A DNA stretch of 64,000 nt from Aromatoleum buckelii (GCF_012910785.2 NZ_WTVH02000009.1:922464-986463), one strand, 5' to 3'. Counted from the first letter of the stretch, positions 29,897 through 40,109 are shown. Notes: generated by a model from the sequence alone, not told the origin. A program made the numbers and translations.

Positions 29897-31001
29897 TCAG
29901 ACGCCCTGTTTCAGGCTCGCCGCGATGAAGTCGTCGAGGTCGCCGTCGAGCACGGCCTGGGTGTTGCCGACTTCGTAATTGGTGCGCAGGTCCTTGATGC
30001 GCGACTGGTCGAGCACGTAGCTGCGGATCTGGTGCCCCCAGCCGATGTCGCTCTTCGAGTCTTCGAGCTTCTGCTGTTCGCTCTGGCGCTTGCGCAGTTC
30101 CAGTTCGTACAGCCGCGCCTTCAGCATCGACATCGCCTCGGCCTTGTTCTTGTGCTGCGAACGGTCGTTCTGGCACTGCACGACGACGCCGGTCGGCTCG
30201 TGCGTGATGCGAACCGCCGAGTCGGTCTTGTTGATGTGCTGGCCGCCCGCGCCGGAGGCGCGATAGGTGTCGATGCGCAGGTCCGCCGGGTTGATGTCGA
30301 TCTCGATCGAGTCATCGACTTCGGGATACACGAACACCGACGAGAAGCTGGTGTGGCGGCGCGCGTTCGAGTCGAACGGGCTCTTGCGCACGAGGCGATG
30401 GATGCCGGTTTCGGTGCGCAGGAAGCCGTATGCGTAATCGCCGCTGACCTTGATCGTCGCGCCCTTGATGCCGGCGACTTCGCCTTCCGACTCTTCCATC
30501 AGCTCGACGTTGAAGCCCTTGCGCTCGCAGTAGCGCAGGTACATGCGTTCGAGCATGCCCGCCCAGTCCTGCGCCTCGGTGCCGCCGGCACCAGCCTGGA
30601 TTTCGATGAAGCAGGGGTTGGGGTCCATCGGATTGGAGAACATCCGGCGGAATTCGAGCGCATGCACTTTCGCCTGGAGCTCGCCGAGGTCGGCTTCAAC
30701 TGCGGCGAGCGTGTCCTCGTCGTCTTCGGCTTCAGCGAGATCGAACAGATCTTTCAGGTCCGAAGACAGGCTTTCGATATCGCGCAGGTTGTGCACCACG
30801 TCTTCGAGCTGGCGCTTTTCCTTGCCCAGTTCCTGCGCGCGAGTTGCGTTGTCCCAGGCGGCCGGATCCTCGAGCGCGCGGGTTACTTCTTCGAGCTTCG
30901 ATGATTTCTCATCGTAGTCAAAGATACCTCCGCAGTTCACGACCCCGGGAACGGAGGTCGTCGAGTTGCTGGGCAATGGCGTTGAGGCGTTCGGCTTCCA
31001 T
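29897..31001 (-). CDS. prfB: Peptide chain release factor 2 (programmed +1 frameshift)
   Basis: RF2 recognises UGA and UAA and releases the finished peptide. The coding region is split: 26 codons from ATG at 31001 to CTT, then in-frame TGA at 30918-30920, then a +1 shift to the main frame beginning GAC TAC GAT. The full product is 367 residues. SPF tripeptide (RKSPFDSNA) and GGQ motif ([13 protein letters not shown]) are both present. The shift provides autoregulation, because low RF2 favours reading past the UGA. The usual downstream lysS is not next to it here. No terminator is evident before the TTC38-like gene. Confidence 0.97.
30917..30931 (-). promoter_or_regulatory. RF2 programmed frameshift site
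   Basis: On the coding strand GGAGG-TAT-CTT-TGA-C: an internal Shine-Dalgarno sequence 3 bases before the slippery CTT and a poor-context UGA followed by C. This is the same arrangement as in the E. coli prfB site. Confidence 0.96.
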
Positions 31002-31112
31002 GGCGATGCTCCGGGAAATTCGGAAAACCGCGAAGTATACCCGTGATGACGGAGGGCCGTGCGGTGGAGGTTGTGCTGCGTGACACGGTGCCTGCAGGTG
31101 TTCCGCATAAAA

Positions 31113-31145
31113 GAAATCGGCGGCCCGGATGGAGCCGCCGATTTC
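31113..31145 (-). terminator. Terminator after ompW-like gene
   Basis: A perfect 12-bp stem GAAATCGGCGGC/GCCGCCGATTTC with a 9-base loop. On the minus strand it is followed by TTTTATG, 28 bases after the ompW stop. Confidence 0.75.
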
Positions 31146-31173
31146 CGCGCGCCGGGAAGATGACAGGCGACGC

Positions 31174-31842
31174 TCAGAAGCGGTAGCCGATGCCGACCAT
31201 GTACACCCACGGATCGATGTCGATATCGACTTTCACTTTGGCGCCGTTCAGGCGCGCCGTCGCCTCGCTGTCGATGTCGACGCGCCACACTGCCGCGTTC
31301 AGCATGATGCGGTCCGTCAACATGTAATCGATGCCAGCCTGGACGGCGAGTCCCCATGAACTTTCGCGGTCGAGCTGCGAGAAGCCTTGGGCCTTGCGCG
31401 CATCCTTTAGCTCTTCGTCGAAGAAATACGTGTAGTTGATGCCGGCGCCGACATATGGCTGCCACTTCGACGACGGGTCCATCGGGAAATACTGCAGCGA
31501 GAGCGTCGGCGGAAGCTGCTTGATCGTCGCGAGCTTGCCGTTGAGACCATTCATGTTTTTCAGCGTGACGTCGTGCTCGAACGGCGTCGCTGCGAGCAGT
31601 TCGATGCCGACGTGGTCGGTGAGCATGTAGCCGAGTGTCAAGCCGAGCTGAGTGTCGTCGCTCACATCGACATCCGACCCCGAAATCTTTCCGGCCGGCG
31701 TCGAGACGCTGGATTCGCCGATGTCCGGATCGACCATTGCCGCACCGGCACGCACCAGGATGTCTCCCTGTTTGTGCGCGAGCGCAAGCGGGCTGGCGAC
31801 AGCGAGCGCAAGCATCGAAGAAATGAGTAAGGAAGGTTTCAT
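31174..31842 (-). CDS. ompW: OmpW family outer membrane protein
   Basis: A 222-residue eight-stranded beta-barrel protein. A signal peptide is present (residues 1-22, ending PLALAH). It opens [15 protein letters not shown], the OmpW signature, then [56 protein letters not shown] and a C-terminal aromatic [11 protein letters not shown] as required for barrel insertion. OmpW forms a hydrophobic channel for small apolar compounds and often responds to oxygen or stress. A TATAAT box and a palindrome precede the gene. It is a single-gene unit with its own terminator. Confidence 0.94.
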   Translation of the reverse strand: MKPSLLISSMLALAVASPLALAHKQGDILVRAGAAMVDPDIGESSVSTPAGKISGSDVDVSDDTQLGLTLGYMLTDHVGIELLAATPFEHDVTLKNMNGLNGKLATIKQLPPTLSLQYFPMDPSSKWQPYVGAGINYTYFFDEELKDARKAQGFSQLDRESSWGLAVQAGIDYMLTDRIMLNAAVWRVDIDSEATARLNGAKVKVDIDIDPWVYMVGIGYRF

Positions 31843-31876
31843 GGCGCGATCCTCTTGTCGTTGTTGGTCGCTACCG

Positions 31877-31918
31877 ATTATATCCATTTGTGCAGCATGG
31901 TTATATGCACTGCACAAA
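31877..31918 (-). promoter_or_regulatory. ompW promoter -10 box with upstream inverted repeat
   Basis: On the minus strand TATAAT lies at 31882-31877, 35 bases before the start codon. A perfect 9-base inverted repeat, TTTGTGCAG at 31887-31895 and CTGCACAAA at 31910-31918 with a 14-base spacer, covers the place of the -35 box, which itself is poor (TATAAC). This is the layout of an activator or repressor site. The half-site is not FNR (TTGAT), and I do not recognise the regulator. Confidence 0.55.
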
Positions 31919-31988
31919 AATATTTCTTTTGGGTAGATAGACGAAATTGATCGGGGCGCGATGGAAGCGCGGCAACAAGCCCGGGACG

Positions 31989-33680
31989 CTACACGGTGTC
32001 GAAGTGTTCCAGCATCAGCTGCAGGCTGGTGACGCCGTTGTATTCGTTCGGTGCAAGCCGGTAGGCGGCATGAATGTTCGCTCCCGCGCTCTCGGCGAAG
32101 TTGAAGCGGATCGCGTCGAAGCGCGCGCCGTTCTTCGACAACTGCAGCTTCAGGTGCTTGTCCTTGAGCAGACGCTGGTTGTCGACGCGGAAACGATCCT
32201 CGAACACCGGCGCCGCGAAGCCCTGTCCCCAGATGTCCTGTTCGATCAGTCGCGCCGAATCGAGCGTCATGTAACCGCTTTCGAGCACGCCGTCGGTTTC
32301 CAGCGTACGCGTCAGGTCGGCGGTGCCGACCAGTGATTGGACGGTCTCCTCGAACGCCGCCACGAAGCGCGCGTAATCCGTTTCGCGGATCGTCAGGCCT
32401 GCCGCCATTGCGTGGCCGCCGAAGCGCAGGATCAGGTCGGGATGGCGCTTGGCGACGAGGTCGAGCGCGTCGCGCAGATGCACGTCCGCGATCGAGCGGC
32501 CCGATCCCTTCAGTTCGCCGTCCGCGCCGCGTGCGAACGCGACGACGGGACGGTGCAGTTTTTCCTTGATGCGCCCGGCGACGATGCCGATGACGCCCTG
32601 GTGCCAGTCGGGCTCGAACAGGCTCACGGTCGCGCTCCGGCCGGGATCGAAGCCCGCGAGCCGCACCAGCGCCTCTTCCTGCATGCCGTGTTCGATGCCG
32701 CGCCGCTCGCGGTTGAGCTTGTCGAGTTCCTGCGCGATGTTCAGCGCGCGGCCCATGTCGTCGCTGATCAGGCATTCGATGCCGAGGCTCATGTCCGACA
32801 GCCGCCCGGCGGCGTTCAGGCGCGGGCCGAGCGCGAAGCCGAGGTCGAAAGTGTTCGCGCGTTCGGGCTCGCGTCCGGCCGCGGCGAACAGCGCGCGGAT
32901 GCCGGGCTGCACACGTCCCGCGCGCATGCGCGCGAGTCCTTGGGCGACGAGGATGCGGTTGTTGTGGTCGAGCTTGACGACGTCGGCGACGGTGCCGAGC
33001 GCGACGAGGTCGAGCAACTCGCCGAGGTTCGGTTCCTGCCGCCCGGAGAACGCGCCGCGGCTGCGCAGTTCGGCGCGCAGCGCGAGCATCGTGTAGAACA
33101 TCACGCCGACGCCGGCGAGCGCCTTGCTCGGGAAGTCGCAGCCCGGCTGATTCGGATTGACGATGACGTCCGCGTCGGGGAGCGTGTCGCCGGGCAGATG
33201 GTGGTCGGTGATGAGCGTTGCCATGCCGTAGCTGCGCGCCGCGGCGATCCCTTCGACGCTGGCGATGCCGTTGTCGACGGTGATCAGCAGATCGGGCTCC
33301 ATTTGCGCGGCCAGTTCGACGATCGCCGGCGTGAGGCCGTAGCCGTATTCGAAGCGGTTCGGCACGAGATAACCGACGTCGGCGCCGAAAGCGCGCAACG
33401 CCCGGATGCCGACTGCGCAGGCAGTGGCGCCGTCGCAGTCGTAGTCGGCGACGATCACCATCCGCGCGCCGGCCTCGATCGCGTCCGCGAGCAGTTGCGC
33501 GGCTTCATCGGTGCCGCGCAGCGCCGCCGGCGGCAACAGCGCCTTGAGGCCGTAGTCGAGCTCCTCGCGTCGCGAGATGCCGCGCGCCGCATAAATGCGC
33601 GCGAGCAGCGGATGGGTGCCGCTGTCGATCAGGCGCTGGACGGCGCGGGGCGGAGCGTTGCGGGACTGGATGCGTGTCAT
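31989..33680 (-). CDS. recJ: Single-stranded-DNA-specific exonuclease RecJ
   Basis: A 563-residue DHH-family 5'-3' exonuclease acting in recombinational repair and mismatch repair. DHH motifs are visible: VADYDCDGATA (motif I), the TVDNG segment and LITDHHLPGD (motif III). The DHHA1 region is SGRSIADVHLRDAL...RFGGHAMAAGLTI, and an OB-like C-terminal domain follows. The start ATG overlaps the rpfE stop by 4 bases (ATGA), which indicates translational coupling. Confidence 0.97.
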   Translation of the reverse strand: MTRIQSRNAPPRAVQRLIDSGTHPLLARIYAARGISRREELDYGLKALLPPAALRGTDEAAQLLADAIEAGARMVIVADYDCDGATACAVGIRALRAFGADVGYLVPNRFEYGYGLTPAIVELAAQMEPDLLITVDNGIASVEGIAAARSYGMATLITDHHLPGDTLPDADVIVNPNQPGCDFPSKALAGVGVMFYTMLALRAELRSRGAFSGRQEPNLGELLDLVALGTVADVVKLDHNNRILVAQGLARMRAGRVQPGIRALFAAAGREPERANTFDLGFALGPRLNAAGRLSDMSLGIECLISDDMGRALNIAQELDKLNRERRGIEHGMQEEALVRLAGFDPGRSATVSLFEPDWHQGVIGIVAGRIKEKLHRPVVAFARGADGELKGSGRSIADVHLRDALDLVAKRHPDLILRFGGHAMAAGLTIRETDYARFVAAFEETVQSLVGTADLTRTLETDGVLESGYMTLDSARLIEQDIWGQGFAAPVFEDRFRVDNQRLLKDKHLKLQLSKNGARFDAIRFNFAESAGANIHAAYRLAPNEYNGVTSLQLMLEHFDTV

Positions 33681-34765
33681 CGGGGGGCGGGCCCAGGGTC
33701 GGTGACAGGCTCTGCGGGGAGAGACGGAGCCGCCGGAGTGAGCGATTTGAGAAGGGCGTCGAAAGCGAGCGGCTTGCGCCAGAATTTCCAGCGCTCGCCG
33801 GCACGCACCACGAGTTCGAACGTGCCGCGGTCGCCGGGGGCGGTGAGAGTGAGCTTCTGCACGCGGCCATCGCCCAGCGCCCCGGCGAGCGGTGCGATCC
33901 AGTCGCGTTCGAGCATGGTGAGGTTGCTGCGCCAGCCGTCGAGATCGAGCTGTCGTGCCGGGTGGAGGAGCGTGTCGAGGACGACCACCGTGTCTTCGCG
34001 CAACGCCGCGGCGAGGTCCGGCGTCACCGCTTCGGCTCCGGCGGCGCGCGCCATGCCGCGGGCGAGCGGTTCGGCTGCCTGCACCGCGGGCAGCGTCGCA
34101 GCCGGCGCGGTTTCCAGCATCCCGGCGCCCCAGAACCACAGGCTGTTCGCAGGACGTCGTCCCGCGGCTTCGCGGGCCTGGTTGAGCGGATGGTTGTGCA
34201 GCAGCACCTGGACTTCGTTCATCGTGCGCTGCCACCGGCGGGCGTCGTCGCCTTCCGGCAGGAACTGGCGGATCGGCCGTCCGATGACGTCATGCAGCGG
34301 AAAAAGCCTGGCGCGCGTCGGCGCCGCCAGACGGAGGTACCAGCGCGTCGGCGTGCACGCTTCGAAGCGGCCGAGATCGGCGAAATGGTCGTTGAGGGCA
34401 GCAATCAGCGCGCACACGTCGTCGTCGCCGAGTTCATCGGCCGGAAAGTCGTTGAGCAGCAGGTGCTCGCGCGCGAAGGACAGGTTCACGGGGTCGGCGC
34501 ACAACCAGTCGCCGCCCGGATCGGGCGCAACCGGTGCCGATTCGCCGAGGCGGCGCAGCGCGGCCAACGGCAGCGGGTCGCCGGACGAGCCGGTGCCGAG
34601 ACCGAACAGGCGCGCAAGCTGGAGGTCGAGCGGCTCGAAGTCCCGGTGCTCGCGCCGTCCGAGGCCGAGGAGTCGTGCGAGTGCGGGAAGTTCGATGCCC
34701 GCTGCGGGGGCGACGAGCGAAGCGCCGGGCCAGATCAGGCCGGGAATGACGAGGTGAATCTGCAT
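33677..34765 (-). CDS. RpfE-like conserved protein, coupled to recJ
   Basis: A 362-residue protein of the type annotated RpfE, after the gene beside recJ in the Xanthomonas rpf cluster. It begins MQIHLVIPGLIWPGASL, and has LLGLGRRE, CADPVNLSFAREHLLLND, RWYLRLAAPTRARLFPLHDVIGRP and NSLWFWGAGML, conserved blocks in betaproteobacterial homologues. The fold and biochemical role are not established; similarity to phosphoglycerate-mutase-like proteins is sometimes noted. There is no signal peptide. It is followed directly by recJ with ATGA overlap, and this gene order is shared with Xanthomonas. Confidence 0.75.
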   Translation of the reverse strand: MQIHLVIPGLIWPGASLVAPAAGIELPALARLLGLGRREHRDFEPLDLQLARLFGLGTGSSGDPLPLAALRRLGESAPVAPDPGGDWLCADPVNLSFAREHLLLNDFPADELGDDDVCALIAALNDHFADLGRFEACTPTRWYLRLAAPTRARLFPLHDVIGRPIRQFLPEGDDARRWQRTMNEVQVLLHNHPLNQAREAAGRRPANSLWFWGAGMLETAPAATLPAVQAAEPLARGMARAAGAEAVTPDLAAALREDTVVVLDTLLHPARQLDLDGWRSNLTMLERDWIAPLAGALGDGRVQKLTLTAPGDRGTFELVVRAGERWKFWRKPLAFDALLKSLTPAAPSLPAEPVTDPGPAPR

Positions 34766-35022
34766 GGAGCGACCGCAACAAGAAGCGGATCGAGTCTAGC
34801 ACAGCGCCCGACGGGTCCGGGGCACCAGGCGCTGAGGCCTCGGCGAGAGCCGACGCCGCGATCGAAGCAGGGCGAGTCGCGGCGTTCTTGCTCGTGCCGG
34901 TGAGAGCTGAAAGCGTGAAAAAGAGCGGGGTCGTCGCGATTTTTCGCGATCCTGCCGGCTGTTCGTCGCGCGGGAACTGTCCTTGCGGCAGAATGGCGCC
35001 TTTTCGCCGCTGCCCCCACCTG

Positions 35023-36276
35023 ATGCGCTACGAAATCCTCGTCGGTTTGCGTTACACCCGGTCGCGCAAGCGGGCGCAGGGGCGCAACCGCTTCATTTCC
35101 TTCATTTCGCTGGTGTCGATGCTCGGCACCGCGCTGGGCGTCGCCGCGCTGATCGTCGTGCTGTCGGTGATGAACGGCTTCCAGGAGGAGCTGCGCACGC
35201 GCATCCTCGGCGTCGCTTCGCACGTGCAGGTGTCCGGTTTCGACGGCGAGCTCGAGGCGTGGCAGCAGGTCGCCGACCAGGCCGCGCGCCATCCGGATGT
35301 TGTCGCCACCGCGCCGTACATCCAGGAGCAGGGCATGCTGTCGTTCGACCAGGCGGTACGTGGCACGCTGGTGCGCGGCGTGCTGCCCTCCGCCGAGGAT
35401 GGCGTCGCCGATTTCGCGCGCTTCATGCGCTCCGGCAGCTTCGACGCGCTGCAGCCCGGGCGCTTTGGCATCGTGCTCGGGCGCGATCTCGCGTTCGCGC
35501 TGCAGGCGCAGGTCGGCGACAAGGTGACGCTGATCGCCCCGCAAGGGCTGGTGACGCCGGCGGCAGTGCTGCCCCGGGTCAAGCAGTTCGAGGTCGTCGG
35601 GATCTTCGAGGCGGGGATGTTCGAGTACGACTCCGGCCTCGCGCTGATCCATTTGCGCGATGCACAGGCGCTGTACCGCATGGACGAGCGCGTCAGCGGC
35701 GTGCGGCTGAAGCTCGACGACCTGTTCGCCGCGCCGCGCGTCGCACGCGAGCTGCCGGGGCTGATCGAAGGCGCTGTGGCGGTCAGCGACTGGACGCGCA
35801 GCCACGCGAACTTCTTCCGCGCGGTGGCGCTGGAGAAAACCATGATGACGATCATCCTGTTCCTGATCGTCGCCGTCGCGGCGTTCAACATCGTGTCGAC
35901 GCTGGTGATGGCGGTGCAGGAGAAATATGCGGACATCGCGATCCTGCGCACGCTGGGCGCGAGTCCGGCGTCGATCATGGCGATTTTCGTGTTGCAGGGC
36001 GCGATCATCGGCCTCGTCGGCCTCGCCGCAGGGGTCGCGGGCGGATTGTTGCTGGCGCACAACCTCGACGTCGTGATTCCCGCGTTGGAACAGATCACGG
36101 GCGCGACGTTGTGGAACAAGGAGATCTACTACATCAGCGAGCTGCCGTCGAAAGTGCTGCCCGCCGACGTGATCACGATCGTGTCGCTGTCGTTCGTGCT
36201 GACGCTGGTGGCGACGCTGTATCCGAGCTGGCGCGCGTCGCGTGTGAATCCGGCCGAGGCCTTGCGCTATGAGTGA
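35023..36276 (+). CDS. lolC: Lipoprotein-releasing ABC transporter permease LolC/LolE
   Basis: A 417-residue inner membrane permease of the Lol system, which frees outer-membrane lipoproteins for LolA. It starts [29 protein letters not shown], the LolC/E signature, with a first helix at about 25-48. A large periplasmic domain follows, then three C-terminal helices ([56 protein letters not shown]) and the closing [18 protein letters not shown]. The locus has one permease gene, suggesting a LolF-like homodimer as in many non-enteric bacteria. Upstream frame extension to 34888 is not family-like. Confidence 0.95.
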   Translation: MRYEILVGLRYTRSRKRAQGRNRFISFISLVSMLGTALGVAALIVVLSVMNGFQEELRTRILGVASHVQVSGFDGELEAWQQVADQAARHPDVVATAPYIQEQGMLSFDQAVRGTLVRGVLPSAEDGVADFARFMRSGSFDALQPGRFGIVLGRDLAFALQAQVGDKVTLIAPQGLVTPAAVLPRVKQFEVVGIFEAGMFEYDSGLALIHLRDAQALYRMDERVSGVRLKLDDLFAAPRVARELPGLIEGAVAVSDWTRSHANFFRAVALEKTMMTIILFLIVAVAAFNIVSTLVMAVQEKYADIAILRTLGASPASIMAIFVLQGAIIGLVGLAAGVAGGLLLAHNLDVVIPALEQITGATLWNKEIYYISELPSKVLPADVITIVSLSFVLTLVATLYPSWRASRVNPAEALRYE

Positions 36277-36955
36277 CTCGAAGAACGAACCGGTGCTGGC
36301 CTGCGAAGGCCTGTCGAAGACTTTCCGCGAAGGGGCCGACGCGCTGCAGGTGCTCGACGGCGTGACACTCACGGTCGCACGCGGCGAACGCATCGCGATC
36401 GTCGGCGCGTCGGGCTCGGGCAAGAGCACTTTGCTGCATTTGCTCGGCGGGCTGGACGTGCCGAGCGCCGGCGCGGTGCGGCTGCGCGGCCGTGATTTCT
36501 CGCGCATGTCGGATGCGGAGCGCGGTCGGGTGCGCAACGAGGCGCTCGGCTTCGTGTATCAGTTTCACCACCTGCTGCCGGAGTTCTCGGCGCTCGAGAA
36601 CGTCGCGATGCCGCTCTACATCCGGCGCCTGGAACGCGAGGCGGCGAACGAACGGGCGGTCGCGATGTTGAAGGAAGTCGGCCTCGGGCACCGGCTCGAC
36701 CATGCGCCGGGCGAGTTGTCCGGAGGCGAGCGCCAGCGCGCGGCGATCGCGCGGGCGCTGGTGACACAACCGGCGTGCGTGCTCGCGGATGAGCCGACCG
36801 GCAACCTCGACCGGCGCACCGCGGAGAGTGTGTTCGACCTGATGCTGAGCCTCAACGAGCGGCTCGCGACGAGCTTCATCATCGTCACGCACGACGAGCA
36901 ACTCGCCGGGCGGGCGCAGCGCACGCTGCGGCTTGACGACGGCCGGCTGGCCTGA
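36269..36955 (+). CDS. lolD: Lipoprotein-releasing system ATP-binding protein LolD
   Basis: A 228-residue ABC ATPase. Walker A is GASGSGKST, the Q-loop is in [16 protein letters not shown] (the LolD-specific [14 protein letters not shown] block), the signature is LSGGERQR, Walker B is [12 protein letters not shown], and the switch His is in IVTHD. It overlaps the end of lolC by 8 bases. It powers lipoprotein extraction by LolC/E. Confidence 0.97.
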   Translation: MSDSKNEPVLACEGLSKTFREGADALQVLDGVTLTVARGERIAIVGASGSGKSTLLHLLGGLDVPSAGAVRLRGRDFSRMSDAERGRVRNEALGFVYQFHHLLPEFSALENVAMPLYIRRLEREAANERAVAMLKEVGLGHRLDHAPGELSGGERQRAAIARALVTQPACVLADEPTGNLDRRTAESVFDLMLSLNERLATSFIIVTHDEQLAGRAQRTLRLDDGRLA

Positions 36956-36967
36956 CTGGCCTGGCTT

Positions 36968-37513
36968 TCAGCGCCCGTTGCGAGGGGTGCGCCGGGCGTG
37001 CCAGGTGCGGATCAGCCAGATTCGCCACGCTGCCTTGACGGTGAGGTAGCCGAGCAGCGACAGCGTCGCGGCGAGCAGGATCAGGCCGAGCCCGAGAGGC
37101 TTGCCCAGGCCCGCCATCCAGTCCACGAGCGCGCCACCCCACGCGATCAGCGTCATCTCGCCGAGTTCAGGCGGCGGCGCGAAATCCTGCCCGTTGATGC
37201 CCATCGCCCAGCTGCCGATCTTGTAGGCGAGAAAATACAGCGGGACGATCGTCACCGGGTTCGAATACAGCGTCGTGATGATCGCCAGCGGCAGGTTGAC
37301 GCGGAACACCAGACAGCAGATCGCCGCCGCGCCCGCCTGCAGCGGCCCGGGGATCATGCCGCAGAACAATCCGACCGCGAAGCCGCCGGCTGCCGAATGG
37401 CGATTCAGGTGCCAAAGCCGCGGGTGCAGCAGCGTGCTCGCGAACGGCCGCAGCCAGCGGTTGGAGCGAATCGTTTCGTGCTTCGGCAGAAAACGCTTGA
37501 GGATCTTGCGCAT
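36968..37513 (-). CDS. DUF2062 family membrane protein
   Basis: A 181-residue inner membrane protein with the DUF2062 core: HPRLWHLNRHSAAGGFAVGLFCGMIPGP, LPLAIITTLYSNPVTIVPLYFLAYKIG and a C-terminal helix LGLGLILLAATLSLLGYLTV. Three or four membrane segments are likely and the function is unknown. The ATG at 37513 follows GGATGA; an ATG two codons upstream (37519) is equally possible. It is convergent with lolD (12 bases) and divergent from comEC. Confidence 0.85.
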   Translation of the reverse strand: MRKILKRFLPKHETIRSNRWLRPFASTLLHPRLWHLNRHSAAGGFAVGLFCGMIPGPLQAGAAAICCLVFRVNLPLAIITTLYSNPVTIVPLYFLAYKIGSWAMGINGQDFAPPPELGEMTLIAWGGALVDWMAGLGKPLGLGLILLAATLSLLGYLTVKAAWRIWLIRTWHARRTPRNGR

Positions 37514-37617
37514 GGTCATCCGGTTCGGAGCGGCGATTCTAATGGTTCGCCCGGCAAGTCCCAACCGCCGCGACGATCTTGTCAGCGCTTCCGCGGCGCA
37601 GGCATGATGTGCGGAAT

Positions 37618-39966
37618 ATGCGAACGTCAATAATCGCCTTCGCCCTGGGCGTCTGGCTCTGCCAGAGTCTTCCGGAACTGCCGGGAACGGGCTGGTTGCT
37701 CGCGCTTCTCGCTGCAAGCGGGGCTGTTGCGGCGGTGCTATGGCGCGCCGAAGCTCGCGCGCGGCTCGTCGGCCTGTGCCTCCTGGCGCTCGCCGCCGGC
37801 TTCGTCTGGTCGGCGGCGCGGGCCCAATGGCGTCTCGCTGACGAGCTGCCGATGGCTTGGGAAGGACGCGATGTGGTCGTGACCGGCGTCATCGACGAGT
37901 TGCCGCGAACCCTCGATCGCGGCGTGCGCTTCGTGCTGCGGGTCGAATCGGCGTCCGCTCCGGTGCCGCAGCGGATGCTGATGTCGTGGTACGCGCCGCG
38001 CGCCCACGCTGGCGGCGACGAGGACGCGGGCGACGAGGGACGCGTCCCGTCGCTGCGACCGGGCGAGCGCTGGAAGCTGACGCTGCGCCTGAAGCGCCCG
38101 CATGGCCTTGCCAATCCCGGCGGCTTCGATTACGAAGCGTGGCTGCTCGAGCGCGGCCTGCGGGCAACGGGCAATGTACGAGCGAAAGGGGAAAACATCC
38201 TGCTCGACCCGCTGGCGGCTGGTCCGATGGTCCTCGTCCACCGTCTGCGCGATTCAGTGCGCACCCGTTTCCTCGCGTCGCTTCCGGGCGCCGAATACGC
38301 CGGCGTTCTCGTCGCGCTGGCCGTCGGCGACCAGAACGCGATTCCGCAGGAGCAGTGGACGATATTCCGCAAGACAGGGATAGCCCACCTTGTCAGCATC
38401 TCTGGATTGCATGTGTCGATGGTCGCGCTGGTGGTCGGCGGCATTGCCGGGTGGGGGTGGCGGCGCATCCCGGCGCTGACGCTGAGGTTCCCGGCAAGGA
38501 AGGCGGCGGCGCTTGCGGGGCTTGCGGCGGCGGCTGCCTATTCGCTGCTCGCGGGCCTCGGCATTCCGACGCAGCGCTCGCTGATCATGCTCTCGGTGGT
38601 GGCGCTGGCGCTGCTGCTCGGGCGCGAGTCGGCAGGCAGCCGCATTATCGCCCTCGCGTTGTTCACGGTGCTGGTGGTCGACCCGTGGGCAGTCCTGTCG
38701 GCGGGATTCTGGCTGTCGTTCGGCGCCGTCGCGGCGATCATGTACGTCGTTGGCGGGCGCACGGGCAGCGTGCCGGGCTGGCGTGTCGCGGTGACGACGC
38801 AGCTCTCGATCACGCTGGCGACCGTTCCGGCGCTGCTCGTGCTGTTCAATGCGTTCTCGCTGCTGTCGCCGTTTGCCAATGCGTTCGCGATTCCGCTGGT
38901 GAGTTTCCTGATCACCCCGCTCGTACTGGCCGCGATCGTGCTGCCGTTCCCGCCGCTGCTGGAACTGGCGCACTGGCTGACCGGACTGATGATGGTCGCC
39001 CTCGAATGGCTCGCGGACATGCCGTTCGCGATGTGGCAGCAGGCCGCGCCGCTACCGCTGCTCGCCCTCGCGGGGATCGCCGGTGTGCTGTGGTTGCTGC
39101 TGCCGCGAGGCACTCCCGCACGTCATGCCGGCGCACTGGCGATGCTGCCGCTGCTCGCATGGTCGCCGCCGCGCCCGGCCCACGGCGAGTTTCGCCTGAC
39201 AGTGCTCGACGTCGGCAATGGCATGGCGGCGCACCTGCAGACGGCCGGTCACGACCTGATGTACGACACCGGACCGGCTTACGGGCCGGACGTGGACGCG
39301 GGCGAGCGGGTGCTGTTGCCCTATCTGGGCGCGGTCGGGGTGCGGCGGCTCGATCGCCTCGTGGTTTCGCACGACGACCTCGACCACACGGGCGGCGCTG
39401 CGTCGCTCGCGGAGGGCGTGGAGATCCTCGACATCCGGGCCGACCTGCCGCCCGGTCATCGGCTGCATGCCGGCGGCGTTGCGCCCGTTGCATGTGTTGC
39501 CGGCGAGCGCTGGCGCTGGGATGGGGTCGATTTCGAAGTGTTGCATCCGGGCGCAGGGGATGACCCGCGGCGCGACAACGACAAGTCGTGCGTGCTCCGG
39601 ATCGCCGCCCGGGGCGGGTCCGTGCTGCTGGCCGGCGATATCGAGGCAGGGGCCGAGCGCAATCTGCTGGCGCGGTCGGTCCACGCGCTGGCGAGCGATG
39701 TCGTGCTCGTGCCGCACCATGGCAGCCGCTCGTCATCGAGTGCGGCATTCATCGCGGCCGTCAATGCAAAAATCGCAGTCTTCACGGTCGGTTACCTCAA
39801 TCCGTTCCGCCATCCGCATCCTGCAGTGTGGGCCGGATGGTCGGCTTCAGGGGCTCGCAACTGGCGCACCGACAGCCAGGGCGCGATTCGCGTCGACGTG
39901 CGCGACGGTGGCGTGAACGTCGAGGCGCAACGCCTTATCGCACCGCGCTACTGGCACGGGCGCTAG
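37618..39966 (+). CDS. comEC: ComEC/Rec2 DNA-uptake channel protein
   Basis: A 782-residue membrane protein for DNA entry during natural transformation. The N-terminal part has several helices and the DUF4131 domain (VVVTGVIDELP, RWKLTLRLKRPHGLANPGGFDYEAWLLERGLRATG). The central competence domain has about eight helices and starts at HLVSISGLHVSMVALVVGG. The C-terminal metallo-beta-lactamase-like domain has LDVGNGMAAHLQT, VSHDDLDHTGGA, DDPRRDNDKSCVLRI and VPHHGSRSSSS. The usual HxHxDH appears as S-H-D-D-L-D-H, so the nuclease-like domain may be active, as proposed for other ComEC. No other competence gene is nearby. Confidence 0.95.
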   Translation: MRTSIIAFALGVWLCQSLPELPGTGWLLALLAASGAVAAVLWRAEARARLVGLCLLALAAGFVWSAARAQWRLADELPMAWEGRDVVVTGVIDELPRTLDRGVRFVLRVESASAPVPQRMLMSWYAPRAHAGGDEDAGDEGRVPSLRPGERWKLTLRLKRPHGLANPGGFDYEAWLLERGLRATGNVRAKGENILLDPLAAGPMVLVHRLRDSVRTRFLASLPGAEYAGVLVALAVGDQNAIPQEQWTIFRKTGIAHLVSISGLHVSMVALVVGGIAGWGWRRIPALTLRFPARKAAALAGLAAAAAYSLLAGLGIPTQRSLIMLSVVALALLLGRESAGSRIIALALFTVLVVDPWAVLSAGFWLSFGAVAAIMYVVGGRTGSVPGWRVAVTTQLSITLATVPALLVLFNAFSLLSPFANAFAIPLVSFLITPLVLAAIVLPFPPLLELAHWLTGLMMVALEWLADMPFAMWQQAAPLPLLALAGIAGVLWLLLPRGTPARHAGALAMLPLLAWSPPRPAHGEFRLTVLDVGNGMAAHLQTAGHDLMYDTGPAYGPDVDAGERVLLPYLGAVGVRRLDRLVVSHDDLDHTGGAASLAEGVEILDIRADLPPGHRLHAGGVAPVACVAGERWRWDGVDFEVLHPGAGDDPRRDNDKSCVLRIAARGGSVLLAGDIEAGAERNLLARSVHALASDVVLVPHHGSRSSSSAAFIAAVNAKIAVFTVGYLNPFRHPHPAVWAGWSASGARNWRTDSQGAIRVDVRDGGVNVEAQRLIAPRYWHGR

Positions 39967-40109
39967 GCTTCTTGACTTCACGCTCGACCCGGTTTTGAGC
40001 AGCTTCGGCACCGGCCCGGCCCTGCCAGGTCCGCTGTTCGGCGCCGGCGTCACCGGCATACGCATCCGGGCTGCTAAACTCCCGCTTCCCAATTCAACGG
40101 CCTGAATCG

